From assembly GCA_902362975.1 (NCBI GenBank), contig CABIYO010000005.1:33734-97733 (forward strand): a stretch of 64,000 nucleotides of DNA. The letters run 5' to 3'. This stretch comes from Caryophanales bacterium. Its GTDB lineage: Bacteria; Bacillota; Bacilli; Exiguobacteriales; Exiguobacteriaceae. This document shows positions 24,688 to 33,424 of the stretch, in pieces (the stretch's first letter is position 1; the number at the start of each line of letters is the position of its first letter). The translations under genes were made by a program, and so were the position numbers. The notes beneath the pieces were generated by a model. The model was not told where the DNA came from, searched no databases, and saw only the letters and a list, made by a program, of their open reading frames with translations.

Positions 24688-25779
24688 ATGAAACTAGTAG
24701 CAATCGAACCGACACCAAGTCCGAATAACTTGAAAATCATTGTAGACCCTCCGTTTGAAGGGAGAGGCACAACGTATGACAAAGCGAGTACCGATGTCCC
24801 AGCCATCATTCAAGAAATCATCGGGCTTCGAGGCGTCAAATCCGTTTACGCCGTGTCTGATTTTCTCGCTGTCGAGCGACATCCGAAACATGATTGGCAT
24901 GACGTCATGAATGAGATCCGACGGGCGTTCGGGGAACAAGTTGAGGAAGTCGAATCCACAAAGATGGATACGGATTATGAACCGGTCCATGTATCCGTTC
25001 AATTCGTGCTCGATGTACCGATGCAATTAAAACTCGTCAAAGGGGATGAGGAAAAACGAATCGGCTTGTCGAAACGATTCGTCGATGCAGCGATGGAAGT
25101 TCAAGCACAAGTGAAGAATGTCATTCAAGATCGTCGTTGGGTAGAGCAAGCCCCGCGCTATGGTGAATTGGATGAAGTCAGTGTCGTCGCGCAAGAAGAA
25201 TTGGAAGCGGCGTATCCTGAAGAGCGCATCGAGCGGATCGTGGCCCGGGCGTTTGGTCGTGAAGCGGATTTTGAGGCGAACGCGAACCATCTGCAGTCGG
25301 ATAATTGGAAAGATCGGATGGCATTCTTGGATGAACTCGAAATCCAACATGAAAACATGCCTTATTTCCGTCGTGCCTTGGAAGATTCCGTGATGGCGAT
25401 CCGTCGACAGGCGGTCGTCATGATCGGAATGTTTGAAGAGCGACGTGAGGAATATGTCACATATATCGAACAAGCCTTAGTGGACGCTTCACCTATTGTG
25501 CGGCGGACGGCTGGGGATACGGTCTCTGACTGGGCATTACCTCAGTCCCAACCTTCTATGATTGAGGCGTTAAAGGATAAAAACAAACTCGTACGTTGGC
25601 GAGCGGCTCGTTTCTTATTCGATTGTGGAGATGAGCGGGCTGTACCTGCCTTGACGATTGCGGAGGAAGACCGCGAGTTCGAGGTCTCTTTACAAGCGCG
25701 ACTTGCGAAAGAGCGGATCACGAGCGGCGAGACAGCACTCGGGACAGTATGGCAACAAATTTCGAACCGGTCGAAATGA
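24688..25779 (+). CDS. Conserved virulence factor C-like protein (NifU-N domain plus HEAT repeats; YpgR-like)
   Basis: A 363-residue protein. Residues 1-80 (KLVAIEPTPSPNNLKIIVD) have the scaffold NfuA/NifU N-terminal-like fold, without the Cys of true Fe-S scaffolds. The C-terminal half (from about 210) is HEAT-like helices: RMAFLDELE, RRQAVVMIGMF, VRRTAGDTVSDWA, VRWRAARFLFDCGDERAVPAL. This layout is that of B. subtilis YpgR and S. aureus CvfC as I remember them. The role is unclear. I start at 24688 (GAGGTGATGAGG ahead), shorter than the longest frame. Confidence 0.78.
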   Translation: MKLVAIEPTPSPNNLKIIVDPPFEGRGTTYDKASTDVPAIIQEIIGLRGVKSVYAVSDFLAVERHPKHDWHDVMNEIRRAFGEQVEEVESTKMDTDYEPVHVSVQFVLDVPMQLKLVKGDEEKRIGLSKRFVDAAMEVQAQVKNVIQDRRWVEQAPRYGELDEVSVVAQEELEAAYPEERIERIVARAFGREADFEANANHLQSDNWKDRMAFLDELEIQHENMPYFRRALEDSVMAIRRQAVVMIGMFEERREEYVTYIEQALVDASPIVRRTAGDTVSDWALPQSQPSMIEALKDKNKLVRWRAARFLFDCGDERAVPALTIAEEDREFEVSLQARLAKERITSGETALGTVWQQISNRSK

Positions 25780-25830
25780 GATTTCGTTCGACATGTATTG
25801 AATTAAATTGATTTACAATTTAAGGTAAAG

Positions 25831-25867
25831 AGGAGCGTCTGCACTGCGGATTGCTCCTTTTTTTCAT
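25831..25867 (+). terminator. Terminator after the CvfC-like gene
   Basis: AGGAGC/GCTCCT arms (25831-25836 with 25853-25858) plus A/T extension, then a T-run. Confidence 0.75.
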
Positions 25868-26024
25868 AAAATCACATGCACATTTCCCCCATTGACTAAC
25901 ATTTGATGTAAACGTTTCGACAATAGGTAAAATGTCATTGTTGTGCTGTCGAACGATAGGACATATATCTTGGTTTCAGATTGGTACACTAGGTTTATCA
26001 CAGATGAACAAAGGAGCCATACGT

Positions 26025-26219
26025 ATGATATTGTTTGCAGAAACGCCTGAACTTGTAGCTTATAAGGAAGTAGTAGGAGAAACGATGGTCGTCACGTTTG
26101 AATCGATGCACAGTGAGACGTTCTCTATCACGGCTCAAATCCGGCCTGATCTCGATATCGCAGATTCATTGTTCATGATCGGTTGGCAACAATACATGGA
26201 ACAAACTAAAGTTTCGTAA
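26025..26219 (+). CDS. Unknown small acidic protein, 64 residues
   Basis: The ATG at 26025 has AAGGAG 9 bases before it. The product (MILFAETPELVAYKEVVGET and on) is acidic and soluble. No family recognised. The 230 bases upstream hold A/T-rich sequence and a relaxed cre-like site (25907-25920) but no other frame worth calling. Confidence 0.55.
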   Translation: MILFAETPELVAYKEVVGETMVVTFESMHSETFSITAQIRPDLDIADSLFMIGWQQYMEQTKVS

Positions 26220-26250
26220 AAAAGGTAAATAATATAAGGGAAATCATTAC

Positions 26251-26294
26251 AAACGTCTGCACATTGTATACACTAGTGCTATAGACGTTTTTTT
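26251..26294 (+). terminator. Terminator before the lipoprotein gene
   Basis: AAACGTCTGCAC/GTGC-AGACGTTT arms (26251-26262 with 26276-26290, small bulge) followed by T-run. Confidence 0.78.
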
Positions 26295-26318
26295 ATTTTG
26301 TTGAGGAGAGTGGGATTC

Positions 26319-27140
26319 ATGAAGAAAACTTGGTTGCTCGCCGTAGTGACGGCAATCTTATTAGTTGTAGCGGGATGTGGGAAAGAAGAGGCGAAACCGA
26401 GTCAAGTAAATAGTGATTCGTCTGAACCACCGACTCCATTGACGCTCGACACGGAAGTGGCATACGATGCGTCGGCAAAAACGTTATCAGCTACAATTTC
26501 GATGACAAACCCAAATGAGGAAGCAGTCGATGTAACGTTTAATTCGTCGCAACGTTTTCAGTTAGTTGTCAAAAAAGGGGATCAAACCGTATTTGATTAC
26601 GGAAGTGATTATATGTTCACGGAATCTGTAATTGAGGAAAAATGGGAAGCGAATGATAAAAAAGTATTCGACGAAGTCTTCCCATTGACCTTAGAACCAG
26701 GCGAATATTCGGTCGAAGTGATTGGGCTCGGTCAAGTTGATGGGGCACCTGAAATTGCTGTGACAGATGAGACGACGTTCACCGTTGAATCTGCTGCAAC
26801 AGAAACACCGGATGAAGGTACGTCAGAAACACCGGATGAAGGTACGTCAGAAACACCGGAAGAAACGCCTGCAACAGAGCCGCAATCGGACGGCGCGTTC
26901 CGTGATGTACAAATTGACCTAAATGATACGATGATTCAAGTGAGCGGGTATACGGATGAGGTCGAGTTTGAGTGGTCTGTATCAGACGGACATAATGTCT
27001 ACGCTCAAGGTGCAGCGGAAGTGACCGGCGGTGGTTTCTCGTTTGGGGTATTGCTCGATGAAGTACCGGCGAAAGATCAACCATTGTTCTTAGAGATGAC
27101 ACCAATCGGTGGAGAGGTCACATCATTTAAAGTTCAATAA
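26319..27140 (+). CDS. Lipoprotein with BsuPI-type proteinase inhibitor domain
   Basis: A 273-residue secreted lipoprotein. The signal peptide MKKTWLLAVVTAILLVVAGC ends in a lipobox with the lipidated Cys at residue 20. Residues about 45-155 match the BsuPI intracellular-proteinase-inhibitor fold as I know it (DVTFNSSQRFQLVVKKGDQT, EEVFPLTLEPGEYSVEV-type). A Thr/Glu/Pro linker made of 8-residue repeats (ETPDEGTS) joins it to a second domain (200-273) rich in beta strands, resembling a Gmad2/BsuPI-associated immunoglobulin-like fold. The ATG at 26319 follows GAGGAGAG. It acts outside the membrane; a protease target is inference. Confidence 0.78.
   Translation: MKKTWLLAVVTAILLVVAGCGKEEAKPSQVNSDSSEPPTPLTLDTEVAYDASAKTLSATISMTNPNEEAVDVTFNSSQRFQLVVKKGDQTVFDYGSDYMFTESVIEEKWEANDKKVFDEVFPLTLEPGEYSVEVIGLGQVDGAPEIAVTDETTFTVESAATETPDEGTSETPDEGTSETPEETPATEPQSDGAFRDVQIDLNDTMIQVSGYTDEVEFEWSVSDGHNVYAQGAAEVTGGGFSFGVLLDEVPAKDQPLFLEMTPIGGEVTSFKVQ
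26802..26859 (+). repeat. 24-bp tandem repeat encoding ETPDEGTS
   Basis: Two exact 24-base units (26802-26825, 26826-26849) and a partial third lie in the lipoprotein linker. Slippage at such repeats varies linker length. Confidence 0.85.
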
Positions 27141-27148
27141 AACCATGG

Positions 27149-27178
27149 CGGAAACTGTTGTTTCCGTCTTTCTTTTTG
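27149..27178 (+). terminator. Terminator after the lipoprotein gene
   Basis: CGGAAAC/GTTTCCG stem (loop TGTT) and TCTTTCTTTTT. Confidence 0.75.
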
Positions 27179-27187
27179 AGACGCTAG

Positions 27188-27216
27188 TTGACGAGGTATA
27201 AGGATTATCAGACAAT
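27188..27216 (+). promoter_or_regulatory. Probable nadE promoter
   Basis: TTGACG (27188-27193), 17 bases, GACAAT (27211-27216). Confidence 0.45.
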
Positions 27217-27250
27217 AAAGCAAAATGAGAGCATAGTGGGAGGGTAATCC

Positions 27251-28066
27251 ATGCAACAACAGATCATTGAATCAACACATGTCAAACCGACCATCAACCC
27301 GAAAGAAGAAATTCGTCAACGTATCGACTTCTTGAAAGCATATGTGAAACGGGCTGGTGCGAAAGGACTCGTCCTAGGAATCTCAGGCGGGCAAGACTCG
27401 AGCCTTGCCGGAAAGCTATGTCAACTTGCCATGGAAGAGCTTCGTGAAGAAACGGGTGACGAGTATACATTTTATGCGATCAGATTGCCGTATGGTGAGC
27501 AACACGATGAGCATGACGCGCAACTTGCGCTTGAGTTCATTCGTCCGGACAAATCGTTCACTGTCAACATCAAGCCTGCTGTTGACGCGTCGGTAGAAGC
27601 GTTTCACCGTGCAACGGGCCTCGAATTGAGTGACTTCCATAAAGGGAACACGAAGGCACGTGAGCGGATGAAGGCGCAATACGACATTGCCGCAACGTTC
27701 GGTGCCCTTGTGGTCGGAACGGACCATGCCGCAGAATATGTGACGGGATTTTATACAAAACATGGTGATGGCGCTTGTGACCTCACGCCATTGACCGGCC
27801 TGAACAAACGTCAAGGGAAAGCGCTTCTCCATGAACTTGGAGCACATGAGCGTGTGATTTATAAAGTGCCGACAGCCGATCTTGAAGATGGGCGCCCTGG
27901 ACTACCTGATGAAGTCGCGCTTGGTATGACATATGATCAGCTGGACGACTATTTGGAAGGGAAGACAATCGACCCGACAATCGCCGAGCGAATCGAGACG
28001 ATTTTCAAACGTTCACGCCACAAGCATCATATGCCTGCCTCGTTGTACGACGAATGGTGGCAATGA
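27251..28066 (+). CDS. nadE: NH3-dependent NAD+ synthetase
   Basis: Amidates nicotinic acid adenine dinucleotide to NAD+ using ATP and ammonia. The 271-residue protein matches the short ammonia-dependent class, without a glutaminase domain. The PP-loop is [10 protein letters not shown] (43-52). Further signatures are [19 protein letters not shown] [15 protein letters not shown] and [34 protein letters not shown] lies before the ATG. It is a single-gene unit; nadK at 10 kb uses its product. Confidence 0.96.
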   Translation: MQQQIIESTHVKPTINPKEEIRQRIDFLKAYVKRAGAKGLVLGISGGQDSSLAGKLCQLAMEELREETGDEYTFYAIRLPYGEQHDEHDAQLALEFIRPDKSFTVNIKPAVDASVEAFHRATGLELSDFHKGNTKARERMKAQYDIAATFGALVVGTDHAAEYVTGFYTKHGDGACDLTPLTGLNKRQGKALLHELGAHERVIYKVPTADLEDGRPGLPDEVALGMTYDQLDDYLEGKTIDPTIAERIETIFKRSRHKHHMPASLYDEWWQ

Positions 28067-28102
28067 AAAAAGGAGGAGCTGTCTCGAGGCAGCTTCTCCT
28101 TC
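28065..28102 (-). terminator. Terminator of bdbC (may serve nadE too)
   Basis: AGGAGGAGCTG/CAGCTTCTCCT (28071-28081 with 28090-28100), one mismatch. The T-run lies on the minus strand; the plus-strand side is only TCGTTGTCTT. Confidence 0.8.
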
Positions 28103-28108
28103 GTTGTC

Positions 28109-28495
28109 TTACGCTTTTTTGAGTGGGACGAACTGAATGATCAGGATGCAGGTAAAGGCGATAAAACTGAGGAGGGGGATGGTGACGAACCCAAAATAGT
28201 TGACCCAACGAATCAGGCAGTCGTTCGTACAGAAGGCTTCACCATTCGGGATCCGTTCTAAAATGACATGATACAGACTGATACACCATCCGGCACCGGC
28301 CATAATCCCTACGAACAAGCGGTTGACGTCTCGTGCGGTCAACAAGATAGTCAGGTAGTAGATGGCTAGTGGATACATAAAGATGCGTTGGAACCAACAC
28401 AGCTTACAAGGTAAAAAGAGCATGACCTCTGAAAAATAAAGGCTGCCGAGCGTCGCGACGGTCGCGACGATAAAGGCGAAATGATGACGTTGCAT
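28109..28495 (-). CDS. bdbC: Disulfide oxidoreductase, DsbB/BdbC family
   Basis: A 128-residue four-helix membrane protein that reoxidises an extracytoplasmic thiol oxidase using quinone. Both Cys pairs are present: CKLCW (Cys30, Cys33) and FCTNDC (Cys89, Cys93). The ATG at 28495 is behind TAGGAGGAAA; a longer frame to 28513 lacks such a site. A DsbA-like partner (BdbD) is not adjacent. In competent Bacilli BdbDC folds ComGC and ComEC, which would fit the coiA gene seen in this genome. Divergent from ccpC. Confidence 0.88.
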   Translation of the reverse strand: MQRHHFAFIVATVATLGSLYFSEVMLFLPCKLCWFQRIFMYPLAIYYLTILLTARDVNRLFVGIMAGAGWCISLYHVILERIPNGEAFCTNDCLIRWVNYFGFVTIPLLSFIAFTCILIIQFVPLKKA

Positions 28496-28544
28496 CAGAT
28501 TTCCTCCTAACAATCAAATTGATGATTAAACATGATATGATACA

Positions 28545-28573
28545 TTGAAACAAATACTTATTCAGTATACAAT
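28545..28573 (+). promoter_or_regulatory. ccpC promoter with possible autoregulatory dyad
   Basis: TTGAAA (28545-28550), 17 bases, TACAAT (28568-28573). The spacer holds ATAC-N7-GTAT (28554-28568), a T-N11-A LysR-type dyad, suggesting autoregulation. Confidence 0.6.
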
Positions 28574-28603
28574 CTTTCAAACGATAGAGAAACAGGTGAC
28601 GTG

Positions 28604-29479
28604 ATGCAAGTTTCGGAAGTAGAAGTGTTAATTATTCTTGCGGAAGAATTGAATATGCGTAAAGCAGCCGAGCGATTGTTTGTTTCACAACCAGCGCTCA
28701 GTCAACGGCTCGTGACCATCGAACATCAGTGGGGGAAAAAGATTTTCGTTCGCTCCACAAGAGGGCTCGCATTGACGCCAGATGGAGAGAAAATCATCGA
28801 GTTCGCCAAAAAGATGTACAGTGAAGAACAAGAACTAAGGGGCGAACTGACGGCCAACCAAGGAGAAGTGTACGGGACGTTGAAAATTGCCGTCGCCTCC
28901 ATCATGGGACAGTATTGGCTACCCAAGGTATTGAAGACGTTCGTCGAACGTTATCCGTCCGTCCGTGTCAAATTGGTCACCGGATGGTCGAGCGAAATGA
29001 TGCGTTACATGCTCGAAGAGAATTTCCATATCGGAATCATCCGAGGAAATCCAGATTGGCGAGGGGAACGGATGAAGTTGTTCTCCGATTCCTTGCATTT
29101 GGTCGATCTGAAAATGACCGACCTCTCCCAACTAAAAAACAATGAGCGCTCGTTTATTCAATTCAAGAGTGACTCGACTTATTACCAGGAAATATTAGAG
29201 TGGTGGCAGGAACGGTTTTCGAGCCCACCTCTGACGACGCTTGTCGTCGACCAAATCGAAACATGCAAACAGATGGCGTTACACGGAATCGGGTTCGCGA
29301 TTCTTCCGGAATCGACCATCAAAGATGTGAATGAGATGAATAAGATTCCATTGACATCGTCGGATGGTGTGCCACTCGTACGGGACACATGGATGCTTTC
29401 GACAGAATCGATGTTGGAGTTGGCGCAAGTTCAAGCGTTTTGGAAGACCGTTGAAGAAATTACGAAGGAGACTGAATGA
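28604..29479 (+). CDS. ccpC: LysR-family regulator, CcpC type
   Basis: A 291-residue LysR regulator. The winged helix-turn-helix covers about 1-60 (LAEELNMRKAAERLFVSQPA), and the effector domain follows from 90 (GTLKIAVASIMGQYWLPKVL). These blocks agree with my memory of B. subtilis CcpC, the citrate-responsive repressor of citZ and citB, and the following gene is that of the same B. subtilis locus (ykuM to ykuR). I start at ATG 28604; a GTG lies 3 bases before. Its stop overlaps the next start by 4 bases. Confidence 0.82.
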   Translation: MQVSEVEVLIILAEELNMRKAAERLFVSQPALSQRLVTIEHQWGKKIFVRSTRGLALTPDGEKIIEFAKKMYSEEQELRGELTANQGEVYGTLKIAVASIMGQYWLPKVLKTFVERYPSVRVKLVTGWSSEMMRYMLEENFHIGIIRGNPDWRGERMKLFSDSLHLVDLKMTDLSQLKNNERSFIQFKSDSTYYQEILEWWQERFSSPPLTTLVVDQIETCKQMALHGIGFAILPESTIKDVNEMNKIPLTSSDGVPLVRDTWMLSTESMLELAQVQAFWKTVEEITKETE

Positions 29480-30600
29480 TGAATTGGGCAATTGAAGCGA
29501 GAAGACGGTTGCATTTAATTCCGGAAGCCGGATATGAAGAGGTCAAAACACAAGCGACACTTGAGCAATTGATTCGATCGCTCGATTCACCACGTGTTCA
29601 CATCACACACTGGCGAACAGGTCTTTTCGTTCGGGTAGATGGTCTCGTCGGGGAGAAGACGATTGGATATCGGGCTGATATGGATGGACTGCCCATCACG
29701 GAAGAGACGGGGCTAGAGTTCGCATCGATTCACGAAGGAATGATGCATGCATGCGGACATGATGTGCACATGTCGATCGCACTTGGATTAATTAAACGAG
29801 CGGTCGAGGAACCGCTGAATCATCACCTTGTCGTCTTTTTCCAGCCGGCCGAAGAGGGACCGGGAGGAGCCGAACCGATGGCGAAATCAGAATTGTTCCA
29901 TCACTTCCGGCCGGATGCACTGTTCGGCTTGCATGTCGCGCCTGAATATCCTGTCGGCATGGTCGCTTCAAGACCGGGCGTGTTGTTCGCGAGTGCGCGC
30001 GAGCTCCATATCACCATTCATGGAAAAGGGGGGCATGGTGCTTTCCCTCACGCAGGGATTGACGCTGTTATCGTTCAGGCCGCTCTCATCATGCAACTAC
30101 AAACGATTGTGTCACGGAACATTGACCCGATGGGAAGTGCGGTCGTTAGTATCGGAAAAGTCGCAGCAGGGACGAAAGAAAATATCATCGCGGATACGGC
30201 CAAATTGGATGGGACGGTCCGTGCCTTGTCCGACAAAGAAATGGTCGTGCTTGAAAGTCGGATTCGTCAAATCATCGCCGGTGTCGAGATGACGTATAAC
30301 GTACAAATCGACCTTGAATTCGGCAATCGCTATCACGAAGTCGTCAATGACGAACGTTATCTTTATCAATTCGAGGAAGCGGTGGAAGAGGTCGGCTATT
30401 CTTATAAAACATGTGACCCTGCCATGACGGGCGAGGATTTTGGATATATGTTGAAACAGGTCCCTGGATTTATGGTTTGGTTAGGAGTGAACGATATGGG
30501 GTCAGGACTCCATCAATCGACACTCAACCCGGATGAACGTTCGATCGAAGTGGCCATCGATCTATTCGACCATTACTTCCGAACTGTCATGATTCAATAA
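29476..30600 (+). CDS. ykuR: N-acetyldiaminopimelate deacetylase (M20 family, YkuR-like)
   Basis: Removes acetyl from N-acetyl-LL-diaminopimelate in the acetylase branch of lysine and cell-wall precursor synthesis. The 374-residue M20 peptidase has metal ligands in MHACGHDVHMS, QPAEEGPGGAEP, GLHVAPEYPVG and TGEDFGYML. The length equals B. subtilis YkuR. An AAGGAG site precedes the ATG that overlaps the ccpC stop (ATGA), so the two are coupled. The usual neighbour dapH is not in this window. Confidence 0.85.
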   Translation: MMNWAIEARRRLHLIPEAGYEEVKTQATLEQLIRSLDSPRVHITHWRTGLFVRVDGLVGEKTIGYRADMDGLPITEETGLEFASIHEGMMHACGHDVHMSIALGLIKRAVEEPLNHHLVVFFQPAEEGPGGAEPMAKSELFHHFRPDALFGLHVAPEYPVGMVASRPGVLFASARELHITIHGKGGHGAFPHAGIDAVIVQAALIMQLQTIVSRNIDPMGSAVVSIGKVAAGTKENIIADTAKLDGTVRALSDKEMVVLESRIRQIIAGVEMTYNVQIDLEFGNRYHEVVNDERYLYQFEEAVEEVGYSYKTCDPAMTGEDFGYMLKQVPGFMVWLGVNDMGSGLHQSTLNPDERSIEVAIDLFDHYFRTVMIQ

Positions 30601-30605
30601 CACGA

Positions 30606-30632
30606 AGCGGTCTCGATTGAGTCCGCTTTTAG
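30606..30632 (+). terminator. Possible terminator after ykuR
   Basis: AAGCGG/CCGCTT arms with inner partial pairing, then TTAG. The T-run is poor. Confidence 0.45.
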
Positions 30633-30706
30633 TGTGCCCAAAAAGGAGTGAACGAGTGAGAAAAAGGGAAAGATTGATTCATGTAAAGCGACGATTTTGT
30701 GGCGAT

Positions 30707-30740
30707 TGCTCAAATGTGAACATTTTGCGAACTTGAGCAT
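30707..30740 (+). repeat. Spaced inverted repeat upstream of cydA
   Basis: TGCTCAA (30708-30713 plus flank) and TTGAGCA (30733-30739) face each other across about 19 bases that contain TGTGAACATTTT. A -10-like TATAAA follows at 30759-30764. Likely a regulator site for the oxidase genes; a strict Rex box is not met. Confidence 0.45.
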
Positions 30741-30859
30741 TGAGACATTACAGCGCAATATAAAATCATTATGATGTAAGTATTGAAGGGTATTCATCTG
30801 TGATTGTCGTTTCATACATGGGTTCGAAGCGATAGAGAGAGATAGGAGGTAATCAATAG

Positions 30860-32248
30860 ATGTTTCAAGATCCTGTCCTGATGAGTCGAGCATTGACGGC
30901 ACTCACATTAGGTTTTCATGTGATTTTTGCCACACTCGGCGTCGGGGTTCCACTTTTAATTTTATTGGCAGAATTTTTAGGAATTCGTAAAAAAGACCCG
31001 AAATACACGATCATGGCTCGACGCTGGTCGCGTGGCTATGTCGTGACGGTAGCGGTTGGGGTTGTGACGGGTACGGCCATCGGTCTGCAGCTTTCACTCC
31101 TATGGCCGAACTTGATGCGCGTTGCGGGTCAAACGATTGCGCTCCCACTTTTCATGGAAACGTTCGCCTTCTTCTTTGAAGCGATTTTCCTGGGTATTTA
31201 CTTGTACACGTGGGATCGATTTAAAAATCCGTGGCACCACATGCTCCTCGGGATTCCGGTTGCCGTCGGTGCATTGTTCTCAGGGTTCTTTATCACAACG
31301 GTAAACAGTTTTATGAACCAGCCTGTAGGGTTTGATATTGTCGATGGTCGATTGGCAAATGTCAGCCCACTCGAGGCGATGTTCAGTCCGGCCATGCCGA
31401 CGAAAATGGCACACGTGTTGACATCGGCTATTTTAACATCAGCGTTCATTCTAGCTGCGATCGCAGCCGTTCAGTTGTTACGTCAACGCCGAAATCAACT
31501 CGACAAGATGTCAATTGAATATCACAAGAAAGGTCTCCGTCTGACGATGACGGTCGCTTTGATCTTTGCGATCGCGACAGCGCTCGTCGGTGACTTCTCA
31601 GGTAAATATTTGGCTCAGTATCAACCAGATAAATTAGCAGCTGCAGAATGGCATTTCGAAACTTCCTCCGAGGCCGAATTGATTTTGGGCGGATGGTTAG
31701 AAGATGATGGGCAAGGTGGCTATGAAGTTCGAGGCGCCTTGAAAATTCCTTACGCCCTCTCTATTCTTGCAGGTGGAGTCCCGAACTACGAGGTGACGGG
31801 GCTCAATGAGTTTGCGAAAGAAGATCAACCGCCGCTCTTCGTTCATTATCTATTTGATGCGATGGTCGGAATTGGGATGCTTCTCGCGCTCATCTCCTTC
31901 TTGTTCGTACTCGGACGCTATATTAAACGTTTGAACCAGTTCAGCAAGCCGATGCTCTTTGCGATTGCAGCCGGTGGACCTCTTGCTATGGCGGCGATTG
32001 AGTTTGGTTGGTTCTTTGCAGAGTTTGGTCGTCAACCTTGGGCGTTATATGAGTTGATGCGTACGAGTGAGGCGGCTACGACTTCAGCGAACGTCGGTTG
32101 GATGCTTGTCGCTTTCGCGATCCTCTATGCGGTACTTGGAACAGTGACTGTGGTTGTCCTATCCCGCCTGTTCAAAGAGAATCCGGTAGGAAAAGAACTA
32201 AAACAATCCGAGCATCGTGGTGAAGCGATGTTTGCGGATGAAGTGTGA
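30860..32248 (+). CDS. cydA: Cytochrome bd-type quinol oxidase subunit I (short Q-loop, CioA/YthA-like)
   Basis: Oxidises quinol and reduces oxygen to water. Haem ligands are His20 (LGFHVIFATLG), His185 (KMAHVLTSA) and a Met in the PLAMAAIEFGWF block; Glu100 and Glu107 lie in FMETFAFFFEAIF. The GRQPW signature is present. The 462-residue length, shorter than E. coli CydA, fits the short Q-loop class (YthA/CioA). About nine transmembrane helices. AGGAGG precedes the ATG; cydB follows. The assembly transporter cydCD is not adjacent. Confidence 0.9.
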   Translation: MFQDPVLMSRALTALTLGFHVIFATLGVGVPLLILLAEFLGIRKKDPKYTIMARRWSRGYVVTVAVGVVTGTAIGLQLSLLWPNLMRVAGQTIALPLFMETFAFFFEAIFLGIYLYTWDRFKNPWHHMLLGIPVAVGALFSGFFITTVNSFMNQPVGFDIVDGRLANVSPLEAMFSPAMPTKMAHVLTSAILTSAFILAAIAAVQLLRQRRNQLDKMSIEYHKKGLRLTMTVALIFAIATALVGDFSGKYLAQYQPDKLAAAEWHFETSSEAELILGGWLEDDGQGGYEVRGALKIPYALSILAGGVPNYEVTGLNEFAKEDQPPLFVHYLFDAMVGIGMLLALISFLFVLGRYIKRLNQFSKPMLFAIAAGGPLAMAAIEFGWFFAEFGRQPWALYELMRTSEAATTSANVGWMLVAFAILYAVLGTVTVVVLSRLFKENPVGKELKQSEHRGEAMFADEV

Positions 32249-32262
32249 TCGGAGGGTATGAC

Positions 32263-33294
32263 ATGCAAATTCAAGAATTAGGGATTGCCGTCTTATGGAC
32301 GTTTCTATACGGCTACCTCATCGTCGCATCGATTGACTTCGGTGCAGGATTCTTTGCTTTCTATAGCCGCTATACGAAACGTGATCACTTAGTGAACCGT
32401 CTCGTCAAACGGTATTTGTCACCGACATGGGAAGTCACGAACGTATTCTTCGTGTTCTTCTTTGTCGGGATTGTCGGATTCTTTCCGGACACTGCTTATT
32501 ACTATGGTACAGCCTTGCTCGTTCCAGCGTCTGTCGTGTTAATCTTGCTTGCGATTCGAGGTAGTTTCTATGCGTTTGCTAACTATGGTTCAAAGGAGAG
32601 CACGCTCTATATGTTCCTCTATGGAACGACGGGACTACTTATCCCAGCTTCGATGTCGACAGTCTTAACTGTCAGCCAAGGTGGTTTCATCACGGAGACA
32701 GAGAACGGCGTCTTCTTTGACGGGGCGAAGTTGTTCACCAATTTCTATTCCTGGACGGTCGTCATCTTGGCGATTGTCTCCGTCCTCTATATTAGTGCCA
32801 TGTTCCTCTTGTTCTATGCGGACAAGGCACGTGACCAAAATGCCGTCGAACTTGTTCGAAAATGGGCTCTATTTTGGAGCGTCCCGACGATTATCGCATC
32901 GGGTCTCGTCTTCTTCGGGTTGAAGTCACAAGCTGCGTGGCACTACGAAAGCATCCTAGGAGGGAACTGGTGGTGGTTTGCGATGAGCTTCTTGTTCTTC
33001 GTCATCGCCGTCTCCTTCGTTTATATGAAACGAAATTACGGGATTGCCTTCTTGATGGTCATGGGTCAGTTCTTCATGGCATGGTTCGGCTACGGATACT
33101 CTCACTTGCCATACATCCTATATCCGTATATCGATATTAATGGCAGTGTCGTCAACGAGTCGATGGCGGTAGCACTTGTCATCGTATTCATCTTAGGATT
33201 GCTCCTACTCGTTCCGGCACTCTACCTCTTGCTCCGTTTGTTCTTGTTCGACAACGACTACGTACGAGGGAAACGCTCGAGTGGAAAAGCATAA
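32263..33294 (+). CDS. cydB: Cytochrome bd-type quinol oxidase subunit II
   Basis: A 343-residue partner of CydA with about eight helices. The front (IAVLWTFLYGYLIVASIDFGAGFF) has the CydB hallmark Asp in helix 1, and PTWEVTNVFFVFFFVG is the typical second block. The ATG at 32263 follows GGAGGG; a GTG-type earlier start overlapping cydA is less likely. It ends the operon, followed by a terminator. Confidence 0.9.
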   Translation: MQIQELGIAVLWTFLYGYLIVASIDFGAGFFAFYSRYTKRDHLVNRLVKRYLSPTWEVTNVFFVFFFVGIVGFFPDTAYYYGTALLVPASVVLILLAIRGSFYAFANYGSKESTLYMFLYGTTGLLIPASMSTVLTVSQGGFITETENGVFFDGAKLFTNFYSWTVVILAIVSVLYISAMFLLFYADKARDQNAVELVRKWALFWSVPTIIASGLVFFGLKSQAAWHYESILGGNWWWFAMSFLFFVIAVSFVYMKRNYGIAFLMVMGQFFMAWFGYGYSHLPYILYPYIDINGSVVNESMAVALVIVFILGLLLLVPALYLLLRLFLFDNDYVRGKRSSGKA

Positions 33295-33301
33295 TGGCAA
33301 G

Positions 33302-33346
33302 AACGGGATTTCCTTTATTTGAAGGGAATCCTGTTTTGTTTTTTAT
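33302..33346 (+). terminator. Terminator of cydAB
   Basis: AACGGGATTTCC/GGGAATCCTGTT arms (imperfect) and TTGTTTTTT. Confidence 0.75.
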
Positions 33347-33424
33347 ATAGAGTTTTGAAGTGGAATCAGTTACACTGAACGAAGAATCAAGAAGAGAACA
33401 TGTGTAGGAAAGGGATGTAGCATC

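Noticed and set aside
25907..25920. cre-like TGTAAACGTTTCGA upstream of the 64-residue gene
   Set aside because: Only 12 of 14 positions fit, with both mismatches in the conserved right end, and no clear promoter lies beside it.
30714..30731. Rex box before cydA (ATGTGAA-N4-TTGCGAA)
   Set aside because: The left half fits but the right half has three mismatches, so I do not call it a Rex site.
30594..30902. A 102-codon minus-strand frame over the cydA promoter region
   Set aside because: It overlaps the cydA start, has no ribosome binding site and no recognisable sequence.
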